Source of the DNA: Prorocentrum cordatum
Taxonomy: Eukaryota > Sar > Dinophyceae > Prorocentrales > Prorocentraceae
Direction of reading: 5' to 3'
Length of the DNA: 64,000 nt
Assembly: GCA_963575745.1 (NCBI GenBank)
Contig: CAUYUJ010018063.1
Location: 124,001-188,000 of the forward strand
This document shows, piece after piece, positions 1 to 9,639 of this stretch (position 1 is the stretch's first letter; every line of letters starts with the position of its first letter). Both the position numbers and the translations under genes were made by a program. Below the pieces are notes generated by a model, which saw only the letters and a program-made list of their open reading frames with translations, searched no databases and was not told where the DNA came from.

Positions 1-56
1 ACTATTGTTTGATTATGTTTGAATATTCCCCCTGTAGAGGGACAGGTCCGACTTAA
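1..56 (+). mobile_element. F1 MITE copy A, right end only
   Basis: The window opens inside an F1 copy. The right half is visible: the AT-rich stretch ending in GAATATTCC, then CCTGTAGAGGGAC and the terminus CCGACTTAA. The left end lies outside the window, so no target duplication can be checked. Confidence 0.85.
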
Positions 57-104
57 TACTAACATCTCCTGTACCAGCTTTAGAATACTTCTACCTCGCG
101 CGCG

Positions 105-268
105 TGGCTGCCCCTGGGGGTCCCCGTGCAAAAGGAACCCGTCACGGGGCCAGGGGGACGCATTTGAGACAATATGAGGCGCCGTGACATCTGGGGAGTT
201 GCCATGGCCCAGGCCCTGAGTCCCCTCCCCAGTCATCACCCCCTCTCTCCGCCTCCGATCCTGCATCC
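105..268 (+). mobile_element. F3 repeat, decayed copy
   Basis: This stretch aligns with the intact F3 elements at 30741-30930 and 32753-32944. Shared pieces are the segment around GGCGCCGTGACATCTGGGGA, a CATGGCCCA...CCCTGAG inverted core and the CATCACCCCCTCT 3' part. The ends are eroded and no target duplication is visible. Confidence 0.6.
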
Positions 269-285
269 CTTCTCGGGAGCGCGCG

Positions 286-455
286 CAAACATGGATTAGC
301 GATCCATGGATTTGGCGCGCGGCCGCCAAATCCATGGATCGGGGGAGGTGCCCTCCCCAGAATGGGGCCGGTGCCGCCTCGCTCGGCGGGGGGAATCCGT
401 GATTTCCCGTGGAAATGGGACCCGTCGCCAATCCACGCCCCCTTGATCCATGTTT
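286..455 (+). mobile_element. F4 hairpin repeat, copy 1
   Basis: The copy starts with CGCAAACATGGAT and ends with the inverted ATCCATGTTTGCG. Near the left end is a perfect hairpin with 18-bp arms (300-317 and 324-341) and a 6-nt loop. The copy at 3611-3795 matches along its whole length. No clear target duplication was found. Confidence 0.75.
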
Positions 456-487
456 GCGATGGCCTGACTGGAGTCGAGCAGATCCCT

Positions 488-602
488 CAAGGAGGAGGAG
501 GAAGAGGAGGAGGAGGTGGAGGAGGAGGAGGTTGTGGGGGAGGAGGAGGAGAAGGAGGAGAAGGAGGAGGAGGAGGAGGAGGAGGAGGAGGAGGAGGAGG
601 GG
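488..602 (+). repeat. (GGA)n microsatellite
   Basis: A purine tract of GGA triplets with rare interruptions. It lies between two copies of the F4 terminus (CATGTTTGCGAT at 448-459 and 606-617), so it looks expanded inside or beside the end of the F4 element. Confidence 0.9.
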
Positions 603-2389
603 GCCATGTTTGCGATCGCCTGGCCCTCTTCTTGGCAATGGAGGGAACGGATCCCGAAGGCAGCGGGGCCCGGGCCCAAGGGCTGGCCCCAACAGCAACT
701 TTGTCACCACGACCCGTTGTCCGACAGCCGGCCCGCGGAAGACACAAAGAGGCCATAAGCGGCGAAGAACCCCAGCACCCGTTCCGGGACCTGACCCCTT
801 TCAGGCGATCACCCCCCGACTTGCGGAAAAGGACGGGAGAGGACGACCAAACGGCAAAAACGGAAACTGTCGAAGTCCCGCGCGAATCTTTCAGATCTGC
901 GCATGCCAAAGCGTCGGCCGAGAGCTCAGGGAATTTACGTTGTGTCACATCTTGTGGGGACCTCGTCTGTCCGATCGCGCCAGCCACCCGTGTCGCATCC
1001 AGGTCGAACGCGTCGGGTCCGTGCCGAATCCACAGCGAGTTCAGGTCGAATCCGCGTAGAATCGAACCCGCGTCAGGATACACGCAATGACTGGCACGTA
1101 CATGACACGAGGGCCCCACCCGAACCCGAAAATTCGACGCGTCCGAGCACGGGGCGCAGCGGCGGCCGATCGGCAGGCCAGGCCGAAGGTCCTTCCACAG
1201 GTGGTTCTCCTGAGGGGCTGGTGCTTTCAGCACGCTTCACGCGCGTGGAGGGGGCGGCAGGGGGGCAGCGGAAGGAGGGGGGACCAGGAGGTTGATGAGC
1301 AGGGGCAAAGGGATGGATGAGGAAGAGGTGGAGGAGGGCGGAGGGTGATGAGAGAGGGGGACGAGGAAGGGGGGGCGGGGGACGAGGGAGGGGGGAAGAA
1401 GGGGTGAGGCAGGAGGGCCGTCATGGACCGCCACCTAACCTCCTGAGGACCGAGCGCGCTTGGGGCCTCAGATGAGGCGTTTGAGATATACTGCTCAGAC
1501 TCCACAAAACATGATGCTATGCAGAGCCGCCAAGAATAACAATGAACGATTGGCCCCCAGCGTGGATAATCTGGCGCCCAAGCCAACTAGCTGAAGGAGA
1601 ATGCGTTTCTTTTCAGGCCGCATTGGCTCTCCATCATCGGAAGCGTACGCCGACAAGCGCCACTAACACAACCCAATCCAACGCAATCGAAAAGAAAGGT
1701 AACATGTCCGCAAGTAAAACAAACGACCATGCGCATAAACCCTGAAGCGGGTGGGTAATTCCACCATCGCGCTCCACCCCATCTCCTGACACAGACGCGA
1801 TGGCACAAAGGCATGGGCTCGCTGTGCTGGGCGGCCTCCGTGTACGTACACATCTGGGGAAACTGACGGATTTGTCATTTCCACCACCGCTACCCCATAG
1901 CAATTTAGACTCCTGTGTCCCGCAGTGGGCCCCTCCATGCCTCGTCGAACGTCTGCATGCTGGCAAACGTCGCTTGTCATGGACACGTGTCTAATCGAAG
2001 GAGCACGGTGTAATTGACACCTCCAGCCCATCGCCTTCGCTGCCTCGCGCCGCAAGCGGCGATGCGAGACGCCCCCTGCACATTGCATCTGGCCCCCGAG
2101 TTTGCCGGCGGACATCGGGGCCAGGTCCCAGGCGGCGCGGCCCCCCTCCCCGAGAACAGCGGCTGGGAGGCAGGATGTGAGGGGATGGGATGAGCGAGAA
2201 GGACGGCAGATGGAGAAGGAGAGCCCCACGCATCCCCCCTGTTTCTCCTCAACCCCTGCTCCTTGTAGATAAATCCTCCCCGTCGCGCCCCGGCGCCGGT
2301 CAGAAAGGTGTGCTGGGTGTTTCGCCTCAGGCGTCGCTACCACTATGATCCTGAAGCTTCAAGTCGACAACAATTTAATATGTAGGGCG
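603..2389. other. no gene recognised
   Basis: The stretch 960-1080 has short imperfect GTCGAATCC-like repeats. The stretch 1250-1400 is G-rich on the plus strand. A 25-bp motif around GCCGGCGGACATCGGGG at 2096-2120 recurs beside the exon at 3961, where its complement forms the end of an intron. I see no supported exon. Confidence 0.5.
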
Positions 2390-2895
2390 GGTGGTGATCA
2401 ACATGTAATTATCGCTTCAGCGCCGCACACATTCGTCTTAACACATTGCATGGGTTTGACGGAATGAGGGTGTGCCGTTTTGAAAATGCGGCGCTCGCCT
2501 AAGCACCGCCCGCATTCCTCCCAACGTTTCACGAAGTGAAGGCGGACGGTTTTCAACAGTTGGGCCTCGCCTTTATGCTGCGCATACTCGTTTTTAAACA
2601 TTTGCAACCTATTCACGGATTGAGGGAGAGAGGTTTTCATAGCGGATATCGGTTTAGGCCACGCACATCCGTCTTACAAAATGAAATGCGCTACGCGGAT
2701 TGAGGGCGGTTGCTTGTCAAAATGTGATGTTCGCCTCGGCGCCGCGCACCTTCGCCTTTGAAGCACTGCATGGGTCACACGGATTGAAGGCTGCTTTCCA
2801 ACATGTGGTTCTCGCCTTAGCGCCGCGCCCACTCGTCTAAAACATTTGCAGTAGTTTCAAGTGTTCCCATGATTAACTGTTGTGAACCAGGTGTT
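2390..2895 (-). repeat. F6 tandem repeat, ~83-bp units (inverted copy)
   Basis: Six decayed units of about 83 bp, each with GCGGCGCTAAGGCGAG-like, CCGCCCTCAATCCGTG and GAAAACGAATG-like blocks read on the minus strand. The same array stands in the opposite orientation at 16966-17445. Confidence 0.85.
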
Positions 2896-3120
2896 TTGAA
2901 CAGGTTCAATTTTGTCAAGGCGTAGCGGTTACGTTGATCCGCGGCGTTGAAGTCTCGGGAATGGTGCTACCGCGCTGTCCAGGATCGTCAAGACGCAACA
3001 ATATGTTTGAGTCGTGGCGTTGAAGTCCCGAGAAAGGTTCTGGCACGTTGAGATCTTCAAACGGAGAGGGAGCATGGAGGGAAGGTTGATTCCAACATCG
3101 CTGATGAGTCTCAGGCTCCC
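2896..3120 (-). repeat. F6 flanking segment (inverted copy)
   Basis: Non-tandem part of F6. On the minus strand it contains GATGTTGGAATCAACC, a CTTGACGATCC block and two CGAGACTTCAACG-like blocks. It matches 16720-16965 in opposite orientation, so tandem array plus flank moved or duplicated as one unit. Confidence 0.8.
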
Positions 3121-3330
3121 CCTGGTTGCCCTCACCCTCTCCTCTCCTTCTCCTCCTCCTTATTCTCCCCCTCCTCCTCCACTCCCACTCCTCCCTTTCG
3201 TCTTCCCTTTCCCCTCCCTTCTCTCCACTCTCCCCTCTCGTCCGCTCCTTTACTTCCTCCCCTCCCATCCCTTCGCGCCCCGATCGCCCACGCCCCCTTC
3301 ACCTCTTCAAGCCCTGCTTGGGCTAAGGAG
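3121..3330 (+). repeat. pyrimidine-rich tract
   Basis: CT-rich sequence (TCCTCC, CCCTCTC) adjoining F6. The other F6 copy is bordered at the same point by (GGA)n, so the pyrimidine tract is probably part of the shared unit. Confidence 0.7.
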
Positions 3331-3337
3331 ATTAAGG

Positions 3338-3501
3338 TTAGGTCGGGCATGCCCCCCTAATTACAGGGGGATTCTGGTAGAAAAACTAAGAATACTCAAA
3401 AGATACTCCCAAATAGCCAACACATATTCAAAAAATCGTCCCTCGATTATTTCTTAACTATTTTTGAATATTCCCCCTGTAGAGGGACACGCCCGACTTA
3501 A
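3338..3501 (+). mobile_element. F1 MITE copy B
   Basis: This is a reference copy. The left terminus is TTAGGTCGGGC and the right terminus GCCCGACTTAA, giving an inverted repeat of about 24 bp that continues into CCCCCTACAGG/CCTGTAGAGGG. The core starts with GGATTCTGGTAG and ends ACTATTTTTGAATATTCC. The flanking 8-mers are GATTAAGG and GAGTAAGG (7/8). There is no coding capacity. The 8-bp duplication is a feature of hAT, P and Merlin-type transposases, so F1 is probably mobilised in trans by one of these. Confidence 0.92.
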
Positions 3502-3610
3502 GAGTAAGGAGGGGGAGGAGGCAAGAATGGTCATGTCTGAATTCGGGACTGAGCAGGATGAATAGGATACCGCGAAAACAGAGGACGGGAATGGGTGTAG
3601 ATATTCGGGG

Positions 3611-3795
3611 GCGCGCAAAGATGGATTAGCGGTCCATGGACTTGGCGCGCGGTCGCCAAATCCCATGGATCGGGGGGAAGTGCCCTCCCCAAAGTGCGGC
3701 CGGTGCCACCTCGGCCGGCGGCGGAAATCCGCGATTTCTCCCGGAAACGGGACCCGTCGCTAACCCACGCCCCCTCAGTCCATGTTTGCGATCGC
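3611..3795 (+). mobile_element. F4 hairpin repeat, copy 2
   Basis: About 80% similar to the copy at 286-455, including the CCATGGACTTGGCGCGCGG hairpin region and the right end CCATGTTTGCGATCGCC. The hairpin arms have several mismatches here. It follows the CysRS-like exon on the minus strand. Confidence 0.75.
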
Positions 3796-3819
3796 CAGAG
3801 GTACGACGATCGGGAGGAG

Positions 3820-3961
3820 GAGACGTAGGAACAACATGAAAAGCAAGGAGCAAGGTGCCGCTCGGGTGCCGCAGCGGCGGGCTCCACTTCTGCTCGGCGT
3901 CGATCAGCTCCACGCCCGAGTTCCGCAGCTCCTCGCGCACGTAGTCCGCGGTGCCGAAGTC
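3820..3961 (-). CDS. exon resembling cysteinyl-tRNA synthetase C-terminal region (partial gene)
   Basis: On the minus strand the frame reads DFGTADYVREELRNSGVELI followed by DAEQKW. This is the pattern of the C-terminal helical segment of cysteinyl-tRNA synthetases (D-[FW]-x3-D-x2-R-[DE]-x-L-x3-G-[VI]-x-[IL]-x-D...W), the enzyme that charges tRNA-Cys. A 3' splice site CCGGCAG|GAC precedes it. Downstream the frame stays open to about 3820 but loses resemblance and runs towards F4, so the exon end is unclear. No HIGH or KMSKS exon was found in the window, so this may be an isolated remnant or one exon of a very spread-out gene. An F1 copy lies only about 40 bp upstream of the acceptor. The family call rests on one 26-residue motif. 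Confidence 0.5.
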
Positions 3962-3999
3962 CTGCCGGCGGACACCGGGGTCACCAAGGGGAGGGAGGG

Positions 4000-4159
4000 T
4001 TAGGTCGGGCATGTCCCCCAACAGGGGGATTTTGGACGAAAAATAAAAAAAATCAAACAATGCCCTAAAACAGCAACAAAAATACTTTAACAATCGTCCC
4101 CAGACTACTTCTTGACTATTTTTGAACACTCCTCCTGTAGAGGGACAGGCCCGACTTAC
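4000..4159 (+). mobile_element. F1 MITE copy C
   Basis: Complete copy with termini TTAGGTCGGGC and GCCCGACTTAC. The flanking 8-mers are identical (AGGGAGGG at 3992-3999 and 4160-4167). It sits in what would be the intron just upstream of the CysRS-like exon. Confidence 0.92.
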
Positions 4160-4329
4160 AGGGAGGGTGAAAGGGGGGGCGACGGACGCCCGGCAACGCC
4201 TCGCACCGACCAGCCATGTCACAGAAAATGTGGCGCTGGGGCGGGGGAGTAAGGAAGAAGGGGAGAGGGGGGCGAAACGAGAAAACACGTGTTGAAACAT
4301 CTTCTAGCAGGGCCACCCGCCCCCTCCTT

Positions 4330-4575
4330 TTGGTCATTCATTTTTTGTTCCCCTGCAGCACCCCACCCTGTCCTCCTCCTCTCTGTTTCTCCTCGCTTCC
4401 GTCCTCCATCGTCCGTCCACCCTCTTCACCCCCCATGTGCGCCCCTCCCCCTCGCACATCCGCTCCGTGCCACCCCTTCTCTTTGCCCCCTTCTCTTTCC
4501 GTTTCCTTTTCGTCCCCTGCCTTCTTGTCATTACCCTCTCCCTCCCCCACCTTCCTTGTCCCTTCGCAGGCGCAC
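4330..4575 (+). repeat. pyrimidine-rich tract
   Basis: CT-rich on the plus strand (CCCTCTCC, TTCTCTTTCC). Every frame is open and dominated by Pro/Ser/Leu, so I do not call a gene. Between 4576 and 5005 I see no supported gene. Confidence 0.7.
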
Positions 4576-5005
4576 AGAAATCAAGTACACGGTGCTGACG
4601 GATAACCGCGCTACCTCCCCAACTCGATGCAACCGACATCACCACCACTGCTGGAGGTGAACGAAGTCGACAAAAGGATCCGTAGGGAACAACTTAAAGC
4701 ACGTATTTTTGACGGTTCCGCGGCCCCCAAAATGGCGAGCCGAGGAACTCGGCCCACCCAGGGCGGACAGTTCGGGCTGCACCCCCGTCCGGGAGGCCAG
4801 GGTAACCCAGTACGTAATTGGATGTTGCTAGAAGTGCTCCTGGCCCAAGGTGCCCCCAGGATTTTCAATGAGGCCCCCACGGCCTCCAGAGCACCCCTCG
4901 CGAGGCCCAGGGGGCCCAAAGGGCTCCAAAGTCGAGCAAAAAACTGGGGGGACCTTGGTCCGTGGCTATCAAGACGGGTCGAGAGCACCTCTCGTACCCC
5001 GTCGC

Positions 5006-5320
5006 GCGGGCGTCTTGCATGCCCTGGGGGGCGGCGACGGCCGGACGACAGCGACAGCCCTGCGCGAATGGCACGTGGGGCATGGGGGGGGGGGGAACGC
5101 TGCGCACGCGTCTTGCATTCCTGGGGACCGTCAGCGGCGACGGACGACAACGACGACGACGGCCCATTGCGAATGGCATATGGGATGGGAAGGAGGCTGC
5201 GCGGGCGTCTGGCATCCCTGGGACGACGACGAAGACGACGACGATGACGTCGACGACGGCGACGACGACAACGACGACGATGTCTTGCCGACCGACGAGA
5301 TGACGACGGCCGACGCATCG
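5006..5320 (+). repeat. ~98-bp tandem repeat passing into (GAC)n
   Basis: Three units start at 5006, 5111 and 5209 with TCTTGCATKCCTGGG or TCTGGCATCCCTGGG. Each contains GCGAATGGCA and a (GAC) run that grows from unit to unit, ending in an almost pure GAC/ACG microsatellite at 5220-5320. Confidence 0.75.
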
Positions 5321-6220
5321 CCCCCAAAAGCCTGGCTGGGTGGGACGACGAAAAAACAGTTTGGCAACGCTCCAGATCTGATTCGTTTGCCCTGCACAAG
5401 TGGAAGGCGACCCCCGGGCGGATACGTTCTGAACCGGTCGCCCCGATCAGCGTGAAGAGGCAATTGTCGACCCCCCCCCATTCAAAAATTAGATCTGGAA
5501 AAGGGGAGGGGAATCGTCGAACGATATCTTTAGTACCCAAAGCAAATGAGTATCTCCTTGAGGGGAAGCAGCGCATGCTCAGGAATCTTCGGGGATCTTC
5601 CAGGGACCATGCAGGAAACTTCAGGCATCGTTCGGACATGATTTTGTGATCGCCCAGGAATTCTAAACATCCGCAGGAATCTGGGAGAACCCACATGAAT
5701 ATTTGAGGAATCTTGAAAACCCTCAGGCATCCTCGCATATACACCAGGCGTCGGCAATAAAACGAGTCGCAGTGTGAAATTCTGAACCCTGAGGTACCGC
5801 ACCACTTCCAGGGGCGGAAGTGATATAATTTCGCCGGAAGGGGGGGATGGGGGGGCGACAACTGCTTCACAAGATTACGTTAACTTCCAACACCACTTTC
5901 TTTCGCTCGCAACCCCCGCATTGATGAAGTTTCGAACTGAACCAAAAGCCGCATGCTGATCGCAACGACGTGGGTCAAACTGCTTTCGGGCTAAGACTGG
6001 ACCGCGGACTCGCAAATTGTCACCGTGGACACTGGGCGACGAAGAAGAGCGTCCGCGGAGGAGGCAGGAGGAGACGCGCCTGCTCGCCACACGGGAGAGC
6101 CCTAAGCGCAGCGAAGGGGAGCCCGAGCACCGCGGGCACACACCCTGCATTAGGGCGTGGTGCGCACACTCTCGCGTCTCAGCCTGCGCATTTGTGGCGG
6201 CGCGCACAGGGGGGTGGAGG
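5321..6220. other. no gene recognised
   Basis: The stretch 5570-5780 has many short AGGAATCTT/CAGGCATC repetitions. The rest is apparently unique. A direct repeat begins at 6150 (GGCGTGGTGCGCACAC) and returns at 6366. No exon with splice support was seen. Confidence 0.4.
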
Positions 6221-6224
6221 GAGG

Positions 6225-6345
6225 GGGGAGGGTTTCTTAGAAGGAGGCTGCTTCTCAGAGGGCGCAGGCCTCGCATCTATCGACAAGGCCTGCGCCTTCT
6301 AAGAGGCAAGGGTGTTTCTAAGAAGCCCTCCCCCCTCCCCCCTCC
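6225..6345. mobile_element. foldback element
   Basis: Two arms of about 50 bp (GGGGGGAGGGTTTCTTAGAA...GGCGCAGGCC and its complement) surround a short loop. The whole is bracketed by direct copies of GGCGTGGTGCGCACAC...CCTGCGCATTT at 6150-6200 and 6366-6412. A cruciform or long hairpin is possible. Confidence 0.7.
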
Positions 6346-6547
6346 CCCCTCTGCGCGTGGCTGACAGGGCGTGGTGCGCACACCCTCGCCTCTCGGCCTG
6401 CGCATTTCTCGCCTCGCCCGGGAGCCTCCCGCGCCGACGACGATCGTACCAGCAGGCCGCTGCCGCAGGAGCTCGCGGCGGCGGCCGGAGGAGAGCGCCG
6501 CGCGTTACGCTTTCGCGGGGGTCCGAGCAGCTTTGCTCAGATGCGCG

Positions 6548-6605
6548 CTGGGCCGCCCTTCCCGGCGCGCGGAGCGCACCAGGGGCAGCGCCAGGGGGCG
6601 CCTCT
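6548..6605. repeat. GC-rich palindromic core repeat
   Basis: This is a GCGCGCTGGGCCGCCC...GGCGCGCGGAGCGC...CAGGGGGCGCC block. Related blocks lie at 11648-11700, 31685-31740 and inside the foldback at 62520-62574, where the arms are best preserved. Confidence 0.6.
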
Positions 6606-6609
6606 ATGG

Positions 6610-6809
6610 CTATGCTGCGCCCATCGTGCTGAAGGACCCAATCCCAGAGATAAAATCGAGCACCCAGAAAAGTATCGAATGAGTGTCGATCGGGTACCGC
6701 CTCCAAGGGTCCCAGGGCCGGGCACGTGAAAACCCTAAAGTTCCGGTACGTGCGTGGTGCTCGAAACTCTGTCTTGTGATCAAGGCTGAAGTAGGTTGGA
6801 ACATCCTAA
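6610..6809 (+). mobile_element. F2 MITE, complete copy 1
   Basis: Two-hundred-bp element starting CTATGCTGCGCCCATCGT and ending GTAGGTTGGAACATCCTAA. The two halves are loosely inverted around GAGCACC...GGTGCTC. The flanking 8-mer CTCTATGG is identical on both sides (6602-6609 and 6810-6817). No coding capacity. Confidence 0.92.
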
Positions 6810-7004
6810 CTCTATGGAGGCCCAGCGCAGATCCGAGGAAACCGCGAGATCCCCCGAAAGCCCATCATCGCGAAGAGGTGCGCTGCCACTGGCACCCTCG
6901 ACGCCGCTGGCACTGCTGGCGCGCAACAAATCGGAGACAGGGGGCGGCATTCTAAGAGGGCAGGGGCTCTCTTGGACCCCATCCCTCCATCTGCTCGAAT
7001 ACCA

Positions 7005-7150
7005 GAAACACCATTCTCAGAACATAAGCCCGCTGCGCTCACGCAAGACAGCCTCAGCCATAACTGTTCTGAGAACATCCCGTGCAAACCACAAGAGGTT
7101 ACTAGACCATTCTTTGGTGGGCCTATATGCAAGCCAGGACGCATCGCAAC
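7005..7150 (+). repeat. F12 repeat, uninterrupted copy
   Basis: Contains CTGTTCTGAGAACATCCCGT, then GCAAACCACAAGAGGTTACTAG and TTCTTTGGTGGGCCTAT. The copy at 32640-33000 is homologous but carries an F3 insertion, so this copy shows the pre-insertion arrangement. Confidence 0.8.
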
Positions 7151-7158
7151 TGCTTGAC

Positions 7159-7287
7159 TTATGTTGCGCCCATCGTACTTGAAGACCATATCCCAGAAAT
7201 AATGTCGAGCACCCGGAAAAATCTCGAAAGAATATCGAAACAATGTCGGACGAAAGTCGCCCAGGGCCCGACACGGGAAAACCATCA
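7159..7287 (+). mobile_element. F2 MITE, left half of a split copy
   Basis: Begins TTATGTTGCGCCCATCGTAC and runs to the GACACGGGAAAACC block in the middle of F2. The flanking 8-mer to the left (TGCTTGAC, 7151-7158) recurs exactly to the right of the F2 right half at 9640-9647. The two halves are therefore one insertion, split later. Confidence 0.88.
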
Positions 7288-7529
7288 AATCCCACCAGCC
7301 CTTTGGGCGTGAGTGGTTTAGAGAGCCCGCTCTGTTCTCAACCCCCTTCTTCCCCTTCGGGGAGGGGTTTACTCCTCCCCCTACCCCCTCCCCCTGGACC
7401 TGGACAGGGACCCCGGGGCGTCGCCAGGGGGGTCCATTTCGACTCCTGGGAGGGCCAAACAACGACTACCCTCACGAGGATTCTGGCCCCGAGGGGGGGA
7501 GGGAGTTTGGCCCCTCTGCTCTTCTTTGA

Positions 7530-7700
7530 AGCCAAAATCATTGATTGTACGATGGTTTTGGCCCCATTTTGGCTTTCTGAGGGGGCCGCGCTCATCTTCC
7601 TTCCTCGCAAAATCATTGATTTTACAAAAAGGTTTTGGGCTCATTTTGTCCTTCTCAGGGGGCAGCGCTCATTTGCGCTTCTGAGGAGGTCGCAAGAGGC
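7530..7700 (+). repeat. two-unit ~85-90 bp repeat with AAAATCATTGATT
   Basis: Units starting AAAATCATTGATTGTACG and AAAATCATTGATTTTACA each continue with GGTTTTGG, a CATTTTG block and GGGGGC(C/A)GCGCTCAT. The AAAATCATTGATT block is also the core of F9 at 19488-19500. Confidence 0.75.
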
Positions 7701-7820
7701 CCCAAGATGGCCCCAAGAGGCCCCCAGGAACCTGTCGAGCGTCCTCCCGGGCGCCTTCCCACATCATCTTAAGCCGCGTCTCTCGGCTGCGCGAGCGCAT
7801 GCGACGCCTGGCAGGCGCTG

Positions 7821-8561
7821 TCACTCTTTTGCCGTTGTCGTCGAAACAGGCGACCTTCGCGAACTGAAATGCGCTGCCGCCATCGACCCCTGCAAAGGCC
7901 CTCGGGCTCCGAACTCCAGAGGCCTTGTCGCCACCGTCGCCGCATCCTGCTCGGCCCTCGACAGCGTCGGTAGGCGGTCCCCCGCGTGAAAAGTCGAGCC
8001 CCAGGCGATCTGTGATGAACGAAAATGTGTCATTGTTCCATTGCCCATGCCACCGGCGCTGATGGTGTCATTGGCCATGACCTTGACCTTCACGTTCACG
8101 CCGCAAGGCCCTCGAGCTGCTCCGCCGGCTCCGACGCTCCCTGGAGGAAGCGACGATGCTGATGCTGGATGCACCTGTGCTGGAGAGGGCGATGCTGCCT
8201 GGATCTCGCAGGCCCTGATCTCTGGAGGCGACGCCGACGGCTCTTGCAAGCCCTTATCTCTGGAGGAAGCGATGCTGTCTGGATCTCGCGAGGCTCTGCG
8301 GGCGCCGCCAGCGGCGCCCACGCCCGCTACAAAACCTCCCTGGTTGGCTCTTTGCGGACTCGCAGCGGCGGCGGCCACGGTCCGAACGCCCACAGCAACT
8401 CTGGCTTCAACATAGAGCGTCATACCTTCAGCGGCCTCGTCATCCGAGCCGCCGAACATGTCTCGCAGAAGGCATGCAGACACCGACTGCGAGTCCGCGC
8501 TGGGAGACCCCTGGGATGAGGTGCTGAATAAGGGATCCCCCATGGTTCTTGCCCCAGCCAT
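7821..8561 (-). CDS. hypothetical protein frame, 246 codons, inside the 2.27-kb element
   Basis: An uninterrupted minus-strand frame with mixed composition (Ser/Ala/Gly-rich, no homopolymer bias). It includes ACLLRDMFGGSDDEAAEG near residue 30 and VNVKVKVMANDTISAGGMGN near residue 155. Part of it overlaps a ~45-bp imperfect repeat (CTCTGGAGG...GC). No domain, signal peptide or membrane segment was recognised. It could be cargo of the element, a captured gene fragment, or chance in GC-rich DNA. The plus strand is also open over part of it. Confidence 0.3.
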   Translation of the reverse strand: MAGARTMGDPLFSTSSQGSPSADSQSVSACLLRDMFGGSDDEAAEGMTLYVEARVAVGVRTVAAAAASPQRANQGGFVAGVGAAGGARRASRDPDSIASSRDKGLQEPSASPPEIRACEIQAASPSPAQVHPASASSLPPGSVGAGGAARGPCGVNVKVKVMANDTISAGGMGNGTMTHFRSSQIAWGSTFHAGDRLPTLSRAEQDAATVATRPLEFGARGPLQGSMAAAHFSSRRSPVSTTTAKE

Positions 8562-8762
8562 GGGGAACTAGCTTGGGCCAATATGCCAAGATGATGTAAG
8601 GATGCGAATCCTGTCGCGGATCTGCTGGGGTGCTCGGGGCTCTGCGGGGTCCTGGGCGTGGTGCCATAGGGCCCTAGGGCCCTCTCTGGCGGCCTCTTCC
8701 CCCTCGCTTGCTGCGCCCAGCTGGTGGCGACCAGGGAGGTACTGGGCACCAGAAAGCCGAAG

Positions 8763-8965
8763 GCTAGAGGCTCCCAAGAGGCCTCCAAGAGGCCCCCAAG
8801 AGGCCCCCAAGAGGCCCCAAGAGGCCTCCAAGAGGCCCCCAAGAGGCCCCCAAGAGGCCCCCAAGAGGCCCCAAGAGGCCCCCACGAGGCCCCCAAGAGG
8901 CCCCCAAGAGGCCCCCAAGAGGCCCCAAGAGGCTCCAAGAGGCCCCCAAGAGGCCCCACGAGGAG
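8763..8965 (+). repeat. F9-type array of CCAAGAGGCCCC units
   Basis: About 17 copies of an 11-12 bp unit. All three forward frames are open, encoding KRPP, QEAP or RGP-like strings. The same unit builds the F9 elements at 19236, 41020 and 58095. Confidence 0.85.
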
Positions 8966-9365
8966 CCCGAACGACTCACACCAGGACGAGGGGCCCGAAC
9001 GACTCACACCAGAAGAGCCCGAACGACTCACACCACAAGGAGAGGGCCCGAACGACTCACACCAGGACGAGGCGCCCGAACGACTCACACCAGGACGAGC
9101 GCCAACGCCTCACACCACGACGCGGGCCCCGAACGACTCACACCACGAGGAGCCCGAACGAGTCACACCAGGAGGAGGGGCCCGAACGACTCACACCAGG
9201 ATGAGGGGCCCGAACAACTCACACCACGAGAAGCCCGAACGACTCACACCAGGACGAAGAGCCCGAACGACTCACACCACGAAGAGCCCGGACGACTCAC
9301 ACCAGGAAGAAGGGCCCGAACGACTCACACCAGGACGAGAAACCCCAAACGACTCAAATCACGAG
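8966..9365 (+). repeat. 28-33 bp minisatellite (CCCGAACGACTCACACCA)
   Basis: About 14 units of CCCGAACGACTCACACCA plus a variable GGACGAGGGG-like tail of 9-15 bp. Open in two forward frames but composed only of the repeat, so not called as a gene. Confidence 0.9.
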
Positions 9366-9553
9366 GAGCGCTTTCTCTCCCTCCTCCTCCGCCTCGTCCT
9401 TCTCCCGCTCCCCCCACAAGGAGGATGTACAAGGAGGCGGGCGGAAGGAGGAACAGGGGAGATATGCGGGGCCAAGCGGACACACGCCTGAAAAACACGA
9501 CTGTCGGCATGCTTCGCAAGAGTTGCTGCTGTGAGATGGGCTGGTGGGGATAC

Positions 9554-9639
9554 GCGAAGCGTAACGAATTTCGGTACTTTTTTGGTGCTCGACATTCTTT
9601 TTGCGGTGATCAAGGCTAAAATACGTTGGAACATCATAG
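9554..9639 (+). mobile_element. F2 MITE, right half of the split copy
   Basis: Runs from ATTTCGGTACTTTTTTGGTGC to GTTGGAACATCATAG. It is followed by TGCTTGAC (9640-9647), the exact partner of the 8-mer left of 7159. Confidence 0.88.

Larger units (their letters stand above)
7288..9553. mobile_element. 2.27-kb element inserted in F2, with ATCCCACCAGCCC-type ends
   Basis: The insert separates the two F2 halves. It begins AATCCCACCAGCCCTTTGGG and ends with the inverted GGGCTGGTGGGGAT. The same terminus plus about 100 bp of subterminal sequence recurs at 42471-42600, which supports a real family. The interior carries imperfect ~90-bp repeats, a 246-codon frame, an F9-like array and a 28-33 bp minisatellite. 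No transposase was recognised, so it looks non-autonomous and composite. Confidence 0.7.

Noticed and set aside
3341-3500. TA dinucleotide as the F1 target duplication (mariner type)
   Set aside because: TA on both sides is seen in only about half of the copies and is part of the inverted ends TTA...TAA. The 8-mers outside fit far better.
4722-4742. CCAAAATGGC resembling part of the spliced leader complement
   Set aside because: Only a 10-bp identity with no support on either side.
7550-7576. Possible second spliced-leader relic (CCCCATTTTGGCTTTC)
   Set aside because: Only about 13 of 22 positions match, and the block belongs to an imperfect 85-90 bp repeat whose next unit does not keep the match.
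8966-9365. Regular repeats considered as a CRISPR array
   Set aside because: Spacers are variants of the repeat itself and lengths vary. The context is eukaryotic. It is a minisatellite.
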